Below, in pieces: positions 23,409 to 32,758 of a DNA stretch of 32,836 nucleotides. Each line of letters opens with the position of its first letter. Positions within the stretch are counted from its first letter, which is position 1. The notes under the pieces were generated by a model. That model made no database searches and was not told the origin of the DNA. It saw only the letters and a program-made list of their open reading frames with translations. A program made the position numbers and the translations under genes. This DNA comes from Carboxydocella sporoproducens DSM 16521 (lineage in GTDB: Bacteria; Bacillota; GCA-003054495; Carboxydocellales; Carboxydocellaceae), in the NCBI RefSeq assembly GCF_900167165.1, contig NZ_FUXM01000028.1, positions 1-32,836 on the forward strand. The letters run 5' to 3'.

Positions 23409-24923
23409 ATGCAAAAAGGTTTTGTTTATCTGGTCGGTGCGGGCCCGGGAGATCCGAAACTGATCACTCTACGGGGACTGGAGTGTATCAGCAAGGCAGA
23501 TGTTATTGTTTATGACCGGTTGGCCAGTCCCAAACTTCTGACTTATGCCCGTAAAGATGCTGAACTGATCTTTGCCGGAAAGGAACCGGACAAGCATACC
23601 TTTCGACAGCAGGAAATCAATGCTTTACTGGTGGAAAAGGCCCTGGCAGGGAAAATTGTCGCCCGCCTGAAGGGGGGTGACCCCTTCGTTTTTGGAAGGG
23701 GGGGCGAGGAGGCCGAGGCCCTGGTGGAGCATGGGATTGGTTTTGAAATTGTGCCAGGGATTACTTCTGCTATTGCGGTACCGGCCTACGCCGGGATACC
23801 TGTCACTCATCGGGAACTATCGGCCAGTCTGGCTATTATTACCGGCAATGAGGATCCGGAAAAGGGAAACAGTCAAATCAGATGGGAACATTTAGCTACC
23901 GGGGCAGGTACCCTGGTAATATTGATGGGCATGGCCAACTTGCCCTTAATCGTGGAGAAACTCATTGAACATGGCCGTTCACCAGAGACCCCGGTTGCCA
24001 TCATTCGCTGGGGGACCAGGCCGGAACAAATAACGGTAACGGCTACCCTGGCTGATATCGTGGAAAAGGCCAGGGCTGCTGGGGTCAAACATCCGGCTAC
24101 TATTGTAGTGGGAGAAGTAGTGACAATGCGGGATAAGCTGCGCTGGTATGAAGCTAAACCCCTCTTCGGTCAGCGGATTGTGGTGACCCGAGCCAGAGAA
24201 CAGGCCAGCAGCCTGACCAGCAAACTGGAAGAACTGGGTGCCGAAGTCTGGGAGTTTCCTGCCATTGAAATTACCGACCCGCTGGATTTTGGTCCCCTGG
24301 ATCAGGCGATTAATGAGCTGCAGAGTTACAACTATATCATTTTTACCAGTGTGAATGGGGTTGAGCGCTTTTTCCGCCGTCTCTGGCAGCAGGGCAAGGA
24401 TGTACGCGAACTGGCTGGTATCGAGATTTGCGCCATCGGTCCTAAAACCAGGGATGAGATTGAAAGGCGGGGTATTCGTTGTTCCTTTATCCCGGAGGAA
24501 TACCGGGCTGAAGCCATTGTTGAGGTTCTGAAGCAAACTGACCTGGCCGGGAAAAGGGTACTATTGCCCCGGGCGGATATAGCCAGAAAGGTGTTACCGG
24601 AAGAATTGCGCAAGCTGGGGGCTGAGGTTACAGAAGTGGATGCCTACCGGACTGTGGCTGGTTCCGGGGATAAAGCCCTGTTACGGCGTCTGTTGCAGGA
24701 GAAGACCATCTCCTGGGTTACCTTTACCAGCTCATCAACAGTGAAGAATTTTATTAAATTGCTAGGAGAAGATTACCAGGAGCTTTTGCAAGCTGTTAAA
24801 CTGGCTTCCATAGGGCCTATTACTTCCCAGACCGCCAGGGAGCTGGGACTGACGATAACCGTGGAGGCCCGGGAATACACCATTGACGGTTTGGTCACAG
24901 CAATTGTGGAAAGTATGGTATAA
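23409..24923 (+). CDS. cobA-hemD: fused uroporphyrinogen III methyltransferase / uroporphyrinogen III synthase
   Basis: The product is 504 residues with two enzymes in one chain. Residues 1-245 are the SAM-dependent CobA/SUMT half ([54 protein letters not shown]), which methylates uroporphyrinogen III to precorrin-2. Residues from about 253 are the HemD half ([22 protein letters not shown] to the C-terminus), which closes hydroxymethylbilane to uroporphyrinogen III. The fusion is common in Clostridia. It starts immediately after the hemC stop. Adjacency of this fusion and sirC suggests that much of the flux goes to sirohydrochlorin. Confidence 0.95.
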   Translation: MQKGFVYLVGAGPGDPKLITLRGLECISKADVIVYDRLASPKLLTYARKDAELIFAGKEPDKHTFRQQEINALLVEKALAGKIVARLKGGDPFVFGRGGEEAEALVEHGIGFEIVPGITSAIAVPAYAGIPVTHRELSASLAIITGNEDPEKGNSQIRWEHLATGAGTLVILMGMANLPLIVEKLIEHGRSPETPVAIIRWGTRPEQITVTATLADIVEKARAAGVKHPATIVVGEVVTMRDKLRWYEAKPLFGQRIVVTRAREQASSLTSKLEELGAEVWEFPAIEITDPLDFGPLDQAINELQSYNYIIFTSVNGVERFFRRLWQQGKDVRELAGIEICAIGPKTRDEIERRGIRCSFIPEEYRAEAIVEVLKQTDLAGKRVLLPRADIARKVLPEELRKLGAEVTEVDAYRTVAGSGDKALLRRLLQEKTISWVTFTSSSTVKNFIKLLGEDYQELLQAVKLASIGPITSQTARELGLTITVEAREYTIDGLVTAIVESMV

Positions 24924-24943
24924 TGGAGACGGAGGGAAGGAAT

Positions 24944-25924
24944 ATGGGTTTTCCGGTTAACCGCCCGCGGCGGCTAAGACGTAATGAAACCATGCGGCGA
25001 CTGGTGCGGGAAAATCATTTGCGGGTCGAAGACCTGGTTTATCCTCTTTTTGTTACTCAGGGCCAGGGCTTTCGCAAGGAAATTGAATCCATGCCAGGGG
25101 TAGCCCAGCTTTCAGTGGATCTGGCAGTGGAAGAAGCGCAGAAGGCAGCTGAACTGGGGATCCCGGCAGTTATCCTGTTTGGTATTCCCGCCTACAAGGA
25201 TGAAACAGGCAGCAGTGCCTGGGCCGAGGATGAGGCAGTGCAAAGAGCTGTGCGGGAAATCAAAAAGACAGTACCGCAGCTGCTGGTGATTACCGATGTT
25301 TGCCTCTGTGAATATACCAGCCATGGGCATTGTGGCCTGCTTCAGGGCCAAGAAGTGGCCAATGATCCTACCCTGGAGTTACTGGCCCGCACAGCTCTCA
25401 GCCATGCCCGGGCCGGGGCGGACATCGTGGCTCCGTCGGATATGATGGACGGCAGGGTGGCAGCCATTCGCACCATGCTGGACCACCATGGCTATCAGGA
25501 TGTTGCCATCATGTCCTATGCGGTTAAATATGCTTCTGCTTATTATGGCCCTTTTCGGGAGGTAGCCGAATCGGCACCGCAATTCGGAGATCGCAAGGCT
25601 TATCAGATGGATCCTGCCAATAGCCGGGAAGCATTAAAAGAGGTTGCCCTTGATCTGGAAGAAGGAGCCGATATTGTCATGGTCAAGCCGGCTCTGGCTT
25701 ACATGGATATAATCCGTCAGGTCAAGGATGCAGTGGTGGTACCAGTGGCAGCCTATAATGTCAGCGGTGAATATACCATGATCAAGGCTGCGGCCCGTCT
25801 GGGCTGGATAGATGAAAAACGGATTGTGCTGGAAACGATGCTTGGCTTTAAACGGGCCGGGGCTGATATAATCCTGACCTATCATGCCCTGGATGTAGCG
25901 AAGTGGTTGAAGGAGGGCTATTAA
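24944..25924 (+). CDS. hemB: porphobilinogen synthase (delta-aminolevulinate dehydratase)
   Basis: The product is 326 residues and condenses two 5-aminolevulinates to porphobilinogen. [14 protein letters not shown] provides the three cysteines of a zinc-type active site. The Schiff-base lysine region is [12 protein letters not shown], followed by [19 protein letters not shown]. An in-frame ATG at 24923 overlaps the previous stop, but the ATG at 24944 has GGAGGGAAGG upstream and gives the usual N-terminus ([19 protein letters not shown]). The stop shares a base with the ahbD ATG (TAATG). Confidence 0.95.
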   Translation: MGFPVNRPRRLRRNETMRRLVRENHLRVEDLVYPLFVTQGQGFRKEIESMPGVAQLSVDLAVEEAQKAAELGIPAVILFGIPAYKDETGSSAWAEDEAVQRAVREIKKTVPQLLVITDVCLCEYTSHGHCGLLQGQEVANDPTLELLARTALSHARAGADIVAPSDMMDGRVAAIRTMLDHHGYQDVAIMSYAVKYASAYYGPFREVAESAPQFGDRKAYQMDPANSREALKEVALDLEEGADIVMVKPALAYMDIIRQVKDAVVVPVAAYNVSGEYTMIKAAARLGWIDEKRIVLETMLGFKRAGADIILTYHALDVAKWLKEGY

Positions 25925-26919
25925 TGATTATTTCCTGGAATACTACTAATCAATGCAACATGTATTGTGAACATTGCTACCGGGATGCAGGAGCCAAAGC
26001 TTCAGAGGAATTGTCCACCGAAGAAGGCAAGGCTTTGCTGGAGGAAATAGCTAAAGCTGGCTTTAAGATAATGATTTTCAGTGGTGGCGAGCCTCTCATG
26101 CGGCCGGATATTTTCGAGCTGGTGGAACATGCCGTTAAGCTGGGGCTGCGGCCGGTGTTTGGTACCAACGGTACTCTGATAACTCCGGAAGTGGCCCGCC
26201 GCCTGAAAGAAGTAGGCACTATGGGTGTGGGTATTTCTCTGGACAGCATTGATGCAGACAAGCACGATAAATTCAGAGCCTATCCCGGCGCCTGGCGTGA
26301 TGCTCTCAAGGGCATGAAAAATTGCCGGGATGCCGGCTTACCGTTCCAGATCCATACCACAGTAGTAGACTGGAACTATGATGAAGTGGAAAAGATCACT
26401 GACCTGGCGGTGGGAATGGGGGCGGTGGCTCACCATATCTTCTTCCTGGTGCCTACCGGCCGGGCTGTTAACATTGAAGAAGAATCTTTGCGGGCAGAAC
26501 AATATGAAGCTCTGCTAACCCGGATCATGAAAAAACAGCAGGAAGTGGATATTGAACTGAAGCCAACCTGTGCTCCACAGTTCATGCGCATTGCCAAGGA
26601 AATGGGCATGGATTTGCGTTTTGGCCGAGGCTGTCTGGCCGGAACATCCTACTGTATCATTTCCCCCAAAGGAGATGTGCAGCCCTGTGCCTATCTGAAT
26701 ATTCCGCTGGGGAATGTAAGAGATATTCCCTTCAGCAAAATCTGGGCAGAAAATCCGGTGCTGCAGGAATTGCGTACCCTCAACTATTCCGGTGGATGTG
26801 GTGTGTGCAAGTACAAGAAAATCTGTGGCGGATGCCGGGCCCGGGCAGCTTTCTACAATAACGGGGACTACATGGCAGAGGAGCCCTGGTGTCTCTATCA
26901 TGGGCGCAAAGGCTACTAA
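25924..26919 (+). CDS. ahbD: radical SAM haem synthase AhbD (NirJ2-type)
   Basis: The product is 331 residues. CNMYCEHC (C11, C15, C18) binds the radical SAM [4Fe-4S] cluster, and a cysteine-rich C-terminal SPASM-like region (GCLAGTSYC, GDVQPCAYLN, GGCGVCKYKKICGGC, EEPWC) binds an auxiliary cluster. The sequence matches the NirJ2/AhbD subgroup as I know it, not NirJ1/AhbC. AhbD oxidatively decarboxylates Fe-coproporphyrin III to haem b without oxygen. The ATG at 25924 has AAGGAGG upstream; an earlier GTG at 25903 is not preferred. It overlaps hemB by one base. AhbA, AhbB and AhbC are not in this window. Confidence 0.88.
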   Translation: MIISWNTTNQCNMYCEHCYRDAGAKASEELSTEEGKALLEEIAKAGFKIMIFSGGEPLMRPDIFELVEHAVKLGLRPVFGTNGTLITPEVARRLKEVGTMGVGISLDSIDADKHDKFRAYPGAWRDALKGMKNCRDAGLPFQIHTTVVDWNYDEVEKITDLAVGMGAVAHHIFFLVPTGRAVNIEEESLRAEQYEALLTRIMKKQQEVDIELKPTCAPQFMRIAKEMGMDLRFGRGCLAGTSYCIISPKGDVQPCAYLNIPLGNVRDIPFSKIWAENPVLQELRTLNYSGGCGVCKYKKICGGCRARAAFYNNGDYMAEEPWCLYHGRKGY

Positions 26920-26941
26920 AAAATGGGAAGGTGGGAAAAGC

Positions 26942-26966
26942 GGACAGGGGAGTTAATCTCCTGTCC
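26942..26966 (+). other. hairpin in the ahbD-hemL gap
   Basis: GGACAGG (26942-26948) and CCTGTCC (26960-26966) form a 7-bp stem. No T-run follows (CTTATCTCC), so it is more likely an mRNA-processing or stability element, or a decayed terminator, than an active one. The 92-bp gap holds no obvious promoter. Confidence 0.4.
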
Positions 26967-27011
26967 CTTATCTCCATCTAAGGCCAGCCAATAGAAAGGG
27001 AGGATCGGATC

Positions 27012-28319
27012 GTGCATAAGGGTTTTAACCGCTCGCTCGAATTGTTTGCTGAGGCACAGCAGTATATTCCCGGTGGAGTAAACAGTCCTGTCCGGGCTTT
27101 TAAAGCAGTAGGAGGTCAGCCTGTCTTTTTTGTCCGGGGACAGGGGTCAAAAATTTATGATGTAGATGGCAATGAGTATATTGATTATGTGGGTTCCTGG
27201 GGGCCGTTGATTCTCGGACATTGCCATCCGGCTGTGACTGAAGCTTTACATAAATGGGTTGATCTGGGCACCAGCTTTGGTGCTCCCACGGAACTGGAAA
27301 CCCGTCTGGCCCGGATGGTGATTGAGCGCGTGCCATCTGTGGAAATGGTGCGGATGGTTAACTCCGGTACGGAAGCTACTATGAGCGCTTTGCGGTTGGC
27401 CCGGGCCTACACAGGTCGCAATAAAATCGTTAAATTTGAAGGTTGTTATCACGGGCATGCGGATTCGCTTCTTATCAAGGCAGGTTCCGGGGCTCTCACC
27501 CTGGGAGTACCCACCAGCCCTGGAGTGCCAGTCAATATTGCCAGTAATACCATTACCGCCCGGTTTAATGACCTGGCCATGCTGGAGGAGATTTTTGCCC
27601 TGGAGGGCAAAGATATTGCGGCGGTAATCATCGAACCGGTACCTGGCAATATGGGGGTGGTACCGCCTCAGCCTGGTTACCTGGAGGGTGTGCGGGAACT
27701 GACCCGGCGTTACGGAACCCTGCTAATCTTTGATGAAGTGATGACCGGTTTTAGGGTGGATTATCACTGTGCCCAGGGCTTGTTCAACATTGAGCCTGAT
27801 TTGACCTGTTTCGGTAAAGTCATTGGTGGCGGCTTGCCGGTAGGAGCTTATGGTGGCAAAAAGGAAATTATGTCCATGGTTGCTCCCGCTGGTCCTGTCT
27901 ATCAGGCAGGCACGCTATCCGGTAACCCTCTGGCCATGGCTGCCGGGATAGCCACTCTGGAACAATTAACCCCTGTAGCATATGAGGAATTGGAAAGAAA
28001 GAGTGCCAGACTGGCAGAGGGAATGGCCCGAGCCGCAAAAGAAGCAGGGCTGGAATTGACTCAGAATCGGGTGGGTTCCATGGTATGTACCTTCTTTACC
28101 AGTCAGCCGGTGGTGGACTTCCAGTCGGCCAGCACCTCAGATACACAAGCCTTTGCCCTCTTTTTCCAGGAGATGTTAAAACGCGGGGTTTACCTGGCAC
28201 CCAGCCAGTTTGAGGCAGCTTTTGTTTCTCTGGCTCATACTGAGGAAGACATCGACCGGACGATTGCCGCTGCCGCAGAATCATTCCGCATAGTGAAAGA
28301 ACACTGGAAGCGGGGGTAA
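27012..28319 (+). CDS. hemL: glutamate-1-semialdehyde 2,1-aminomutase
   Basis: The product is 435 residues, PLP-dependent, and converts glutamate-1-semialdehyde to 5-aminolevulinate. The PLP lysine is K269 in [16 protein letters not shown]; the [10 protein letters not shown] aspartate and [15 protein letters not shown] are typical. A GTG start with GGGAGGA seven bases upstream is used. It completes the set of enzymes from glutamyl-tRNA to uroporphyrinogen III present in this operon. A di-haem cytochrome gene begins four bases after its stop. Confidence 0.96.
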   Translation: MHKGFNRSLELFAEAQQYIPGGVNSPVRAFKAVGGQPVFFVRGQGSKIYDVDGNEYIDYVGSWGPLILGHCHPAVTEALHKWVDLGTSFGAPTELETRLARMVIERVPSVEMVRMVNSGTEATMSALRLARAYTGRNKIVKFEGCYHGHADSLLIKAGSGALTLGVPTSPGVPVNIASNTITARFNDLAMLEEIFALEGKDIAAVIIEPVPGNMGVVPPQPGYLEGVRELTRRYGTLLIFDEVMTGFRVDYHCAQGLFNIEPDLTCFGKVIGGGLPVGAYGGKKEIMSMVAPAGPVYQAGTLSGNPLAMAAGIATLEQLTPVAYEELERKSARLAEGMARAAKEAGLELTQNRVGSMVCTFFTSQPVVDFQSASTSDTQAFALFFQEMLKRGVYLAPSQFEAAFVSLAHTEEDIDRTIAAAAESFRIVKEHWKRG

Positions 28320-28323
28320 GAAA

Positions 28324-28590
28324 ATGAAGAAATACCGTCACCTGATCTCAGGTCTAATTGTGGTGGCCATTCTGGCTGTTCTGGTGGTTTCCTTTTTTGC
28401 CAATGCCAAAGGCAATCCCCATGGGGAAGACTGGCTGGCCAAACACGGGGAAACTGTAATGCGTAACCGTAACCCGGAAAAAAACTGTCTGAAGTGTCAC
28501 AGCAAGAAACTGGGGCAGACCAAGGAGAATTTCTGTGACAGGTGCCATCAGGAGCGGGGAGTCAAAGTTCAGTGGCCACAGGCGCAGTAA
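28324..28590 (+). CDS. small membrane-anchored di-haem c-type cytochrome
   Basis: The product is 88 residues. An N-terminal membrane segment (about residues 8-26) anchors a short external domain with two c-haem sites, CLKCH (C55-H59) and CDRCH (C71-H75). A histidine-bearing stretch (NPHGEDWLAKHGE) could supply distal ligands. Such a protein could pass electrons from quinol enzymes to secreted cytochromes; NrfH-type proteins carry four haems, so it is not one of those. It is translationally close to hemL, so it is made with the haem pathway. Function is inferred. Confidence 0.85.
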   Translation: MKKYRHLISGLIVVAILAVLVVSFFANAKGNPHGEDWLAKHGETVMRNRNPEKNCLKCHSKKLGQTKENFCDRCHQERGVKVQWPQAQ

Positions 28591-28607
28591 GTGGAGGGAA
28601 GGAGCAG

Positions 28608-29384
28608 GTGGATCAGTATATTGAGTTTGCCAAACAGATAAACCGCTATTTCGGGGTAGACCTGTTACAGTATAAGCGGCCCCAGATGGAGCGTAGAATT
28701 CTGAGCTTGATGCGGACGGTTGGGGTGGATTCCCTGGAGAAATATGTGCAGGTTTTGCGGGGGGATCAAGCCCAGCTGGACAAATTCATGAACCATTTGA
28801 CCATCAATGTTTCGGAGTTTTACCGCAACCCTGCTCAATGGCAGCAGCTGGAAAAACAGATTTTACCAGAGCTATTGCAGCGATCCCCGAATTTGAAAGT
28901 TTGGAGTGCCGGCTGTTCTTCAGGAGAAGAACCTTACACAGTCGCTATGATTTTGAATGAGCTGGCACCTCAGGGGCGGCACCAGATTATCGCTTCTGAT
29001 ATCGATAGTGCTATTCTGGAACGGGCCCAGGAGGGAAGATACAACATAAAATCTGTAGCAGGGCTTCCCGAACCCTACTTCAAAAAATACTTTGACCGGG
29101 ATGGAGAAGTGGTCCTGGTAAAACCAGAACTAAAGAAGTGGGTTAAATTTAAAAAACATGATTTGCTGAAAGATCCCTATGAGATTTTGTGTGATTTGAT
29201 TATTTGTCGCAATGTAGTGATCTATTTTACCGAGGAAGCCAAAAATACCATCTATCGCAAGTTTTATAATGCCCTCAAACCGGGAGGAGTTCTGTTTATC
29301 GGCAGTACTGAACAGATTTTTCAGGCCCAGGAAATAGGATTTAAATCAGTGGCACTCTTTTTCTACCAGAAAGCGGCGGGATAG
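28608..29384 (+). CDS. cheR: CheR-type protein-glutamate methyltransferase
   Basis: The product is 258 residues from the GTG at 28608, which has GGAGGG and AAGGAG upstream. A longer in-frame start at 28542 would overlap the di-haem gene and adds a non-family N-terminus. The N-terminal CheR helical domain (IEFAKQINRYFGVDLLQYKRPQMERR) and the SAM-binding domain (VWSAGCSSGEEPYTVAMIL; CRNVVIYF; GGVLFIGSTEQ) are complete. It methylates chemoreceptor glutamates. No other chemotaxis gene is in the window, so it is a stand-alone copy at the end of the haem operon, which is odd. Confidence 0.9.
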   Translation: MDQYIEFAKQINRYFGVDLLQYKRPQMERRILSLMRTVGVDSLEKYVQVLRGDQAQLDKFMNHLTINVSEFYRNPAQWQQLEKQILPELLQRSPNLKVWSAGCSSGEEPYTVAMILNELAPQGRHQIIASDIDSAILERAQEGRYNIKSVAGLPEPYFKKYFDRDGEVVLVKPELKKWVKFKKHDLLKDPYEILCDLIICRNVVIYFTEEAKNTIYRKFYNALKPGGVLFIGSTEQIFQAQEIGFKSVALFFYQKAAG

Positions 29385-29405
29385 ATCTTTCTACCCGCCC
29401 TTTTT
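29375..29405 (+). terminator. rho-independent terminator after cheR
   Basis: GGCGGG(A)TAG pairs with CTACCCGCC (one bulged A), then CTTTTT. The stem overlaps the cheR stop codon. It closes the haem operon. Confidence 0.8.
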
Positions 29406-29420
29406 CCGAGGAGGGTTGAA

Positions 29421-30479
29421 ATGAATATTTTCTACTGGCTGCTAGCATTTGTACCTGTATCCATAGCACTGGAATACTGGCATTTTTCTGCCGGCTGGGT
29501 GTTGCTTACTGCCTGCCTGGCCATCCTACCTCTGAGCGCCCTGATGGGTAAAGCTACGGAGGAATTGGCCCACTTCACTGGACCGCGGATCGGGGGTTTC
29601 CTCAATGGCACTTTTGGCAATGCCGTTGAGCTGATTATCACCCTGATTGCCATCAAAAAGGGCTTGTTTGAAATGGTAAAGGCATCCATCACCGGTTCTA
29701 TACTGGGCAACCTGTTGCTGGTACTGGGTTTTGCCCTGTTATATGGTGGGATAAAACACCGGGAACAATCTTTTAACCAGCAGGCAGCTGGTATGAATTC
29801 CACCATGCTGGCTCTGGCCGTTGCCGGTCTGGTTATTCCGGCTGTGTTTATGTATTCAGCCCATCAACCCCATTCCGACAGGGCTGTTCAGCTTAGCATT
29901 GGTGTAGCTGTCGCCCTCTTTCTCGTCTATTTGGCGGCTCTGTTTTTCTCCCTGGTTACTCATCGTGAAATCCTGGCGCCAGTATGTGAGGTGGAAGAGG
30001 AGAACGAACCTTGCTGGTCATTGAGAAAAAGCATTACTATTTTGGCCGGAGCTACTGTGCTGGTGGCTGTCACCAGTGAGGTTCTGGTCAGCGCTTTGGA
30101 AGAGGTTATTGCTACCTGGCACTGGTCTGAGCTTTTTGTCGGGGTAATACTGGTTCCTATTGTTGGCAATGCAGCTGAGCATTTTTCAGCAGTGCTGATG
30201 GCTGGCAAAAACCGAATGGATGCAGCCCTGGAGATTGCAGTGGGTTCCTCGATTCAGATTGCTCTCTTCGTTGCCCCGGTGCTGGTGTTTGCCAGTCTGA
30301 TTTTTGGCAGACCCATGGACCTGATTTTTCAACCCTTTGAGCTGGCGGCACTGGCAGTATCGATTACAATCGTCAATTTAATTTCTCTGGATGGCAAATC
30401 TAACTGGCTGGAGGGGGTTCAGCTGCTGGTTACTTACATAGTGATGGCTCTGGCGTTTTATTTCTTACCAACAGCATAA
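29421..30479 (+). CDS. cax: Ca2+/H+ antiporter, CaCA family (Cax type)
   Basis: This 352-residue protein has about eleven membrane segments. The two alpha-repeats carry the family signatures GGFLNGTFGNAVELIITLIA (about residues 55-74) and IVGNAAEHFSAVLMAGKNRMD (about 246-266), whose acidic residues bind calcium. An acidic loop (EVEEENEPC) separates the halves. It exports Ca2+ in exchange for protons across the cell membrane. GAGGAGGG precedes the ATG. Only 15 bases separate it from the preceding terminator, so no separate promoter is visible and read-through is likely. Confidence 0.92.
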   Translation: MNIFYWLLAFVPVSIALEYWHFSAGWVLLTACLAILPLSALMGKATEELAHFTGPRIGGFLNGTFGNAVELIITLIAIKKGLFEMVKASITGSILGNLLLVLGFALLYGGIKHREQSFNQQAAGMNSTMLALAVAGLVIPAVFMYSAHQPHSDRAVQLSIGVAVALFLVYLAALFFSLVTHREILAPVCEVEEENEPCWSLRKSITILAGATVLVAVTSEVLVSALEEVIATWHWSELFVGVILVPIVGNAAEHFSAVLMAGKNRMDAALEIAVGSSIQIALFVAPVLVFASLIFGRPMDLIFQPFELAALAVSITIVNLISLDGKSNWLEGVQLLVTYIVMALAFYFLPTA

Positions 30480-30515
30480 TATTGAATGGGAGTGTATGGG
30501 AAAGGCTGTGAGAGC

Positions 30516-32468
30516 GTGGCAGAGGAGAAATATCAGGTGGTCCTGGATATAGGGACCAGGACATTAATTGGTTTAATCCTGAAACAAGAAGAAAAGGGTT
30601 TGAAAGTGGTTACCTGCCAGCGCTGGGAACATCCTGATCGCGCCATGCTGGACGGGCAGATTCATGATATACCGGCTGTAGCAGCGGCAGTAAAGCATGT
30701 GGTCGGGCAGCTGGCCAAAAAAGCGCGGCGTCCCATAAGGAGCGTGGCCGTAGCGGCAGCAGGACGTTCTTTGCGTACAGAGCGAGTACGGCTGGAAAAG
30801 GACTGGGATTGGGGAAAGCCGGTACAGGCAGGAGATATCAGTGAACTGGAAGAAGAGGCCTTACAGCAAGCTCGTTCTAATGTTACCAGGACCAGACTGG
30901 ACTGGCATTATCAGTGTGTTGGTTACAGCATAGTACATTACTATTTATCTGGACAGCCAATTGCCAACCTTGTCGGTCAGAGAGGGAACCGGATCGGAGT
31001 CGAGCTGATTGCTACCTTTTTGCCCCGGGAAGTAGTGGATTCCTTACAGGCTGTGCTGGATATGACGGGATTGAGTATGGATAGCCTGACTCTGGAGCCT
31101 ATAGCTGCTGCCCGGGTTGTAATACCTCCTGCGATGCGGCAGTTGTCTCTTGCTTTAGTGGATATCGGAGCCGGAACTGCCGACATAGCGGTTACCCAGC
31201 AAGGAGCAATCCAGGGATATGGGATGGTTCCTGAGGCAGGAGATGAAATCACCGAAGCTCTAGCCCAGCTCTTGCTACTGGATTTTAATGAAGCAGAACG
31301 TCTTAAACGCTGGCTGAATCAAAAAGATAAGCTGGAATACACTGATATCCTGGGCCAAAAACACCATGCTGAGAGCAGTGAAATAATAAAACTGCTGGAA
31401 CCCAGGGTACGAGAGCTGGCCCAGAAGATAGGTCAACAAATTTTAGCAATAGCCCCTAAAGGGGTACAGGCGGTCCTGCTGGTCGGGGGCGGTGCCCTGA
31501 CTCCGGGCCTGGCGCCGTTGCTGGCTGATGAGCTGGGTCTCAGCAGTAACCGGGTAGGCATCAAAGGCAAGGATGCTTTGCAGCAGTGGGTAAACAAGTG
31601 GCCGAAAGATTTTGATGGCCCCGATATGATTACCCCTCTGGGGATCGGTTTAACAGCTTTAGCAGGGGAAAATCTCAAACGCTTTCGTTGTTCTGTTAAT
31701 GGCCAGGATATCGATGTGTTTGGCTGGCAATCTCCCCAGGTACTGGAGGTATTACGGGAGGCTGGAGTACCCCTGCGGGAAATCTTAGGCAAACCTGGAA
31801 TGGCCTTGAGTTTTACCCTGAACGGGCAATTGCGCCTGGTCAAAGGGGAAGCCGGTCAGCCAGGTCAAATCTGGCTGAATGGCCAGCTGGTGGATTATTC
31901 GGCGCGAGTTAGGCCCGGGGACAGGATCGATTATTCTCCGGGGCAACCGGGGGCAGATGCCAGGGTCCGCGTCAAGGAGATTTGGGAGGGGGAAGAATAT
32001 AGCCGGTTCTGGTTTAATGGTCAGGAGGTACGCTGGCCCTGGACAGTAAAGATTAACGGCCAGACGGTGACCTGGGATAGCTTTATACCTGATCTGGCTA
32101 CGGTAGAAATAGGACTGGATTTAACTGTAGCCCAATTTTTACAAGGGCAGCAGATAGAGATCGAAAAAGGGGAAATATATCTTAACAAGCAACCTGCTGG
32201 TCTGGAGGCAAAAATCAGGCCCGGAGACTGGATTGAATATGAGGTGCGCCGGGAAACAATTATCGTGGATCTGGAAGGACAGGCCCGGGAAATAGAGTGG
32301 CAGGAAGGGATGCTGGTTGTGCACGCTCTGGACCTGGTAGGATTCGTTCCCAAGCCCCCCTGGCCGGGAGCAAAAGCCATATTGCTGGTAAATGATAAAA
32401 TCAGCCAGTTTTCCCAGGCCCTGCAGCCAGGTGATCTAGTCAAGCTTTACTGGCAAAAGGAAGAATAA
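30516..32468 (+). CDS. FtsA/PilM-like actin-fold ATPase with extended C-terminal repeats
   Basis: The product is 650 residues from the GTG at 30516 (AAAGG about ten bases upstream); an in-frame ATG at 30486 has no ribosome site. Residues 10-380 are an actin-fold ATPase of the FtsA type: phosphate-1 VVLDIGTRT, phosphate-2 LVDIGAGTADIAV, adenosine loop VLLVGGGALTPGL. An SHS2-like insert lies between. From about residue 400 there is a 250-residue extension with at least three repeats of the form (I/A)xLNxxxxxxxxxxRPGDxIxY, near residues 450-480, 550-578 and 618-645, resembling beta-grasp or SLBB-like units. FtsA usually has about 420 residues and a membrane-binding C-terminal helix, absent here. 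The role (division, pilus or other) is uncertain. Confidence 0.8.
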   Translation: MAEEKYQVVLDIGTRTLIGLILKQEEKGLKVVTCQRWEHPDRAMLDGQIHDIPAVAAAVKHVVGQLAKKARRPIRSVAVAAAGRSLRTERVRLEKDWDWGKPVQAGDISELEEEALQQARSNVTRTRLDWHYQCVGYSIVHYYLSGQPIANLVGQRGNRIGVELIATFLPREVVDSLQAVLDMTGLSMDSLTLEPIAAARVVIPPAMRQLSLALVDIGAGTADIAVTQQGAIQGYGMVPEAGDEITEALAQLLLLDFNEAERLKRWLNQKDKLEYTDILGQKHHAESSEIIKLLEPRVRELAQKIGQQILAIAPKGVQAVLLVGGGALTPGLAPLLADELGLSSNRVGIKGKDALQQWVNKWPKDFDGPDMITPLGIGLTALAGENLKRFRCSVNGQDIDVFGWQSPQVLEVLREAGVPLREILGKPGMALSFTLNGQLRLVKGEAGQPGQIWLNGQLVDYSARVRPGDRIDYSPGQPGADARVRVKEIWEGEEYSRFWFNGQEVRWPWTVKINGQTVTWDSFIPDLATVEIGLDLTVAQFLQGQQIEIEKGEIYLNKQPAGLEAKIRPGDWIEYEVRRETIIVDLEGQAREIEWQEGMLVVHALDLVGFVPKPPWPGAKAILLVNDKISQFSQALQPGDLVKLYWQKEE

Positions 32469-32496
32469 AAACCGGTTGGTATAACCAACCGGTTTT
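32468..32496. terminator. bidirectional terminator between the FtsA-like gene and the tRNAs
   Basis: AAAACCGGTTGGT (32468-32480) and ACCAACCGGTTTT (32484-32496) form a perfect 13-bp stem with an ATA loop. It has T-runs on both sides and serves the two convergent units. Confidence 0.85.
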
Positions 32497-32508
32497 ACTT
32501 TCAATTAA

Positions 32509-32595
32509 TGGTGCGGACAAGAGGACTTGAACCTCCACGGGCGTAAGCCCACTAGAACCTGAATCTAGCGCGTCTGCCAATTCCGCCATGTCCGC
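32509..32595 (-). tRNA. tRNA-Leu (anticodon CAG)
   Basis: On the - strand the sequence starts GCGGACATGGCGGAATTGGC and has a long variable arm typical of class II tRNA-Leu. The anticodon loop TTCAGGT between CTAGA and TCTAG gives anticodon CAG. The T-arm GGTTCAAGTCC is intact, the acceptor GCGGACA/TGTCCGC pairs fully, and CCA is encoded. Confidence 0.95.
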
Positions 32596-32604
32596 ACATT
32601 TAAC

Positions 32605-32681
32605 TGGTCGGAGCGACTGGACTTGAACCAGCGACCTCCACCACCCCAAGATGGCGCTCTACCAAACTGAGCTACGCCCCG
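32605..32681 (-). tRNA. tRNA-Pro (anticodon GGG)
   Basis: On the - strand the acceptor CGGGGCG pairs with CGCTCCG (one G-T). The D-arm GCTCAGTTTGGTAGAGC, the anticodon stem CCATC/GGTGG around TTGGGGT (anticodon GGG) and the T-arm GCTGGTTCAAGTCCAGT are intact, with an encoded CCA. It is the first gene of the two-tRNA unit. Confidence 0.95.
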
Positions 32682-32694
32682 ACTGACATTGATT

Positions 32695-32723
32695 ATATTA
32701 GCGCAAAAACCCCGGATTGTCAA
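32695..32723 (-). promoter_or_regulatory. sigma-A promoter for the tRNA-Pro/tRNA-Leu unit
   Basis: On the - strand TTGACA (32723-32718), a 17-base spacer and TAATAT (32700-32695) lie just ahead of the tRNA-Pro 5' end at 32681. This is a near-consensus housekeeping promoter. Confidence 0.75.
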
Positions 32724-32758
32724 GAGTTTGTTTTAAAATGCTGTGATTATCTTGTGAT

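Noticed and set aside
26920-27011. A riboswitch or T-box leader before hemL
   Set aside because: The gap has only 92 bases, one imperfect hairpin and none of the conserved sequences of known leaders that I could recognise.
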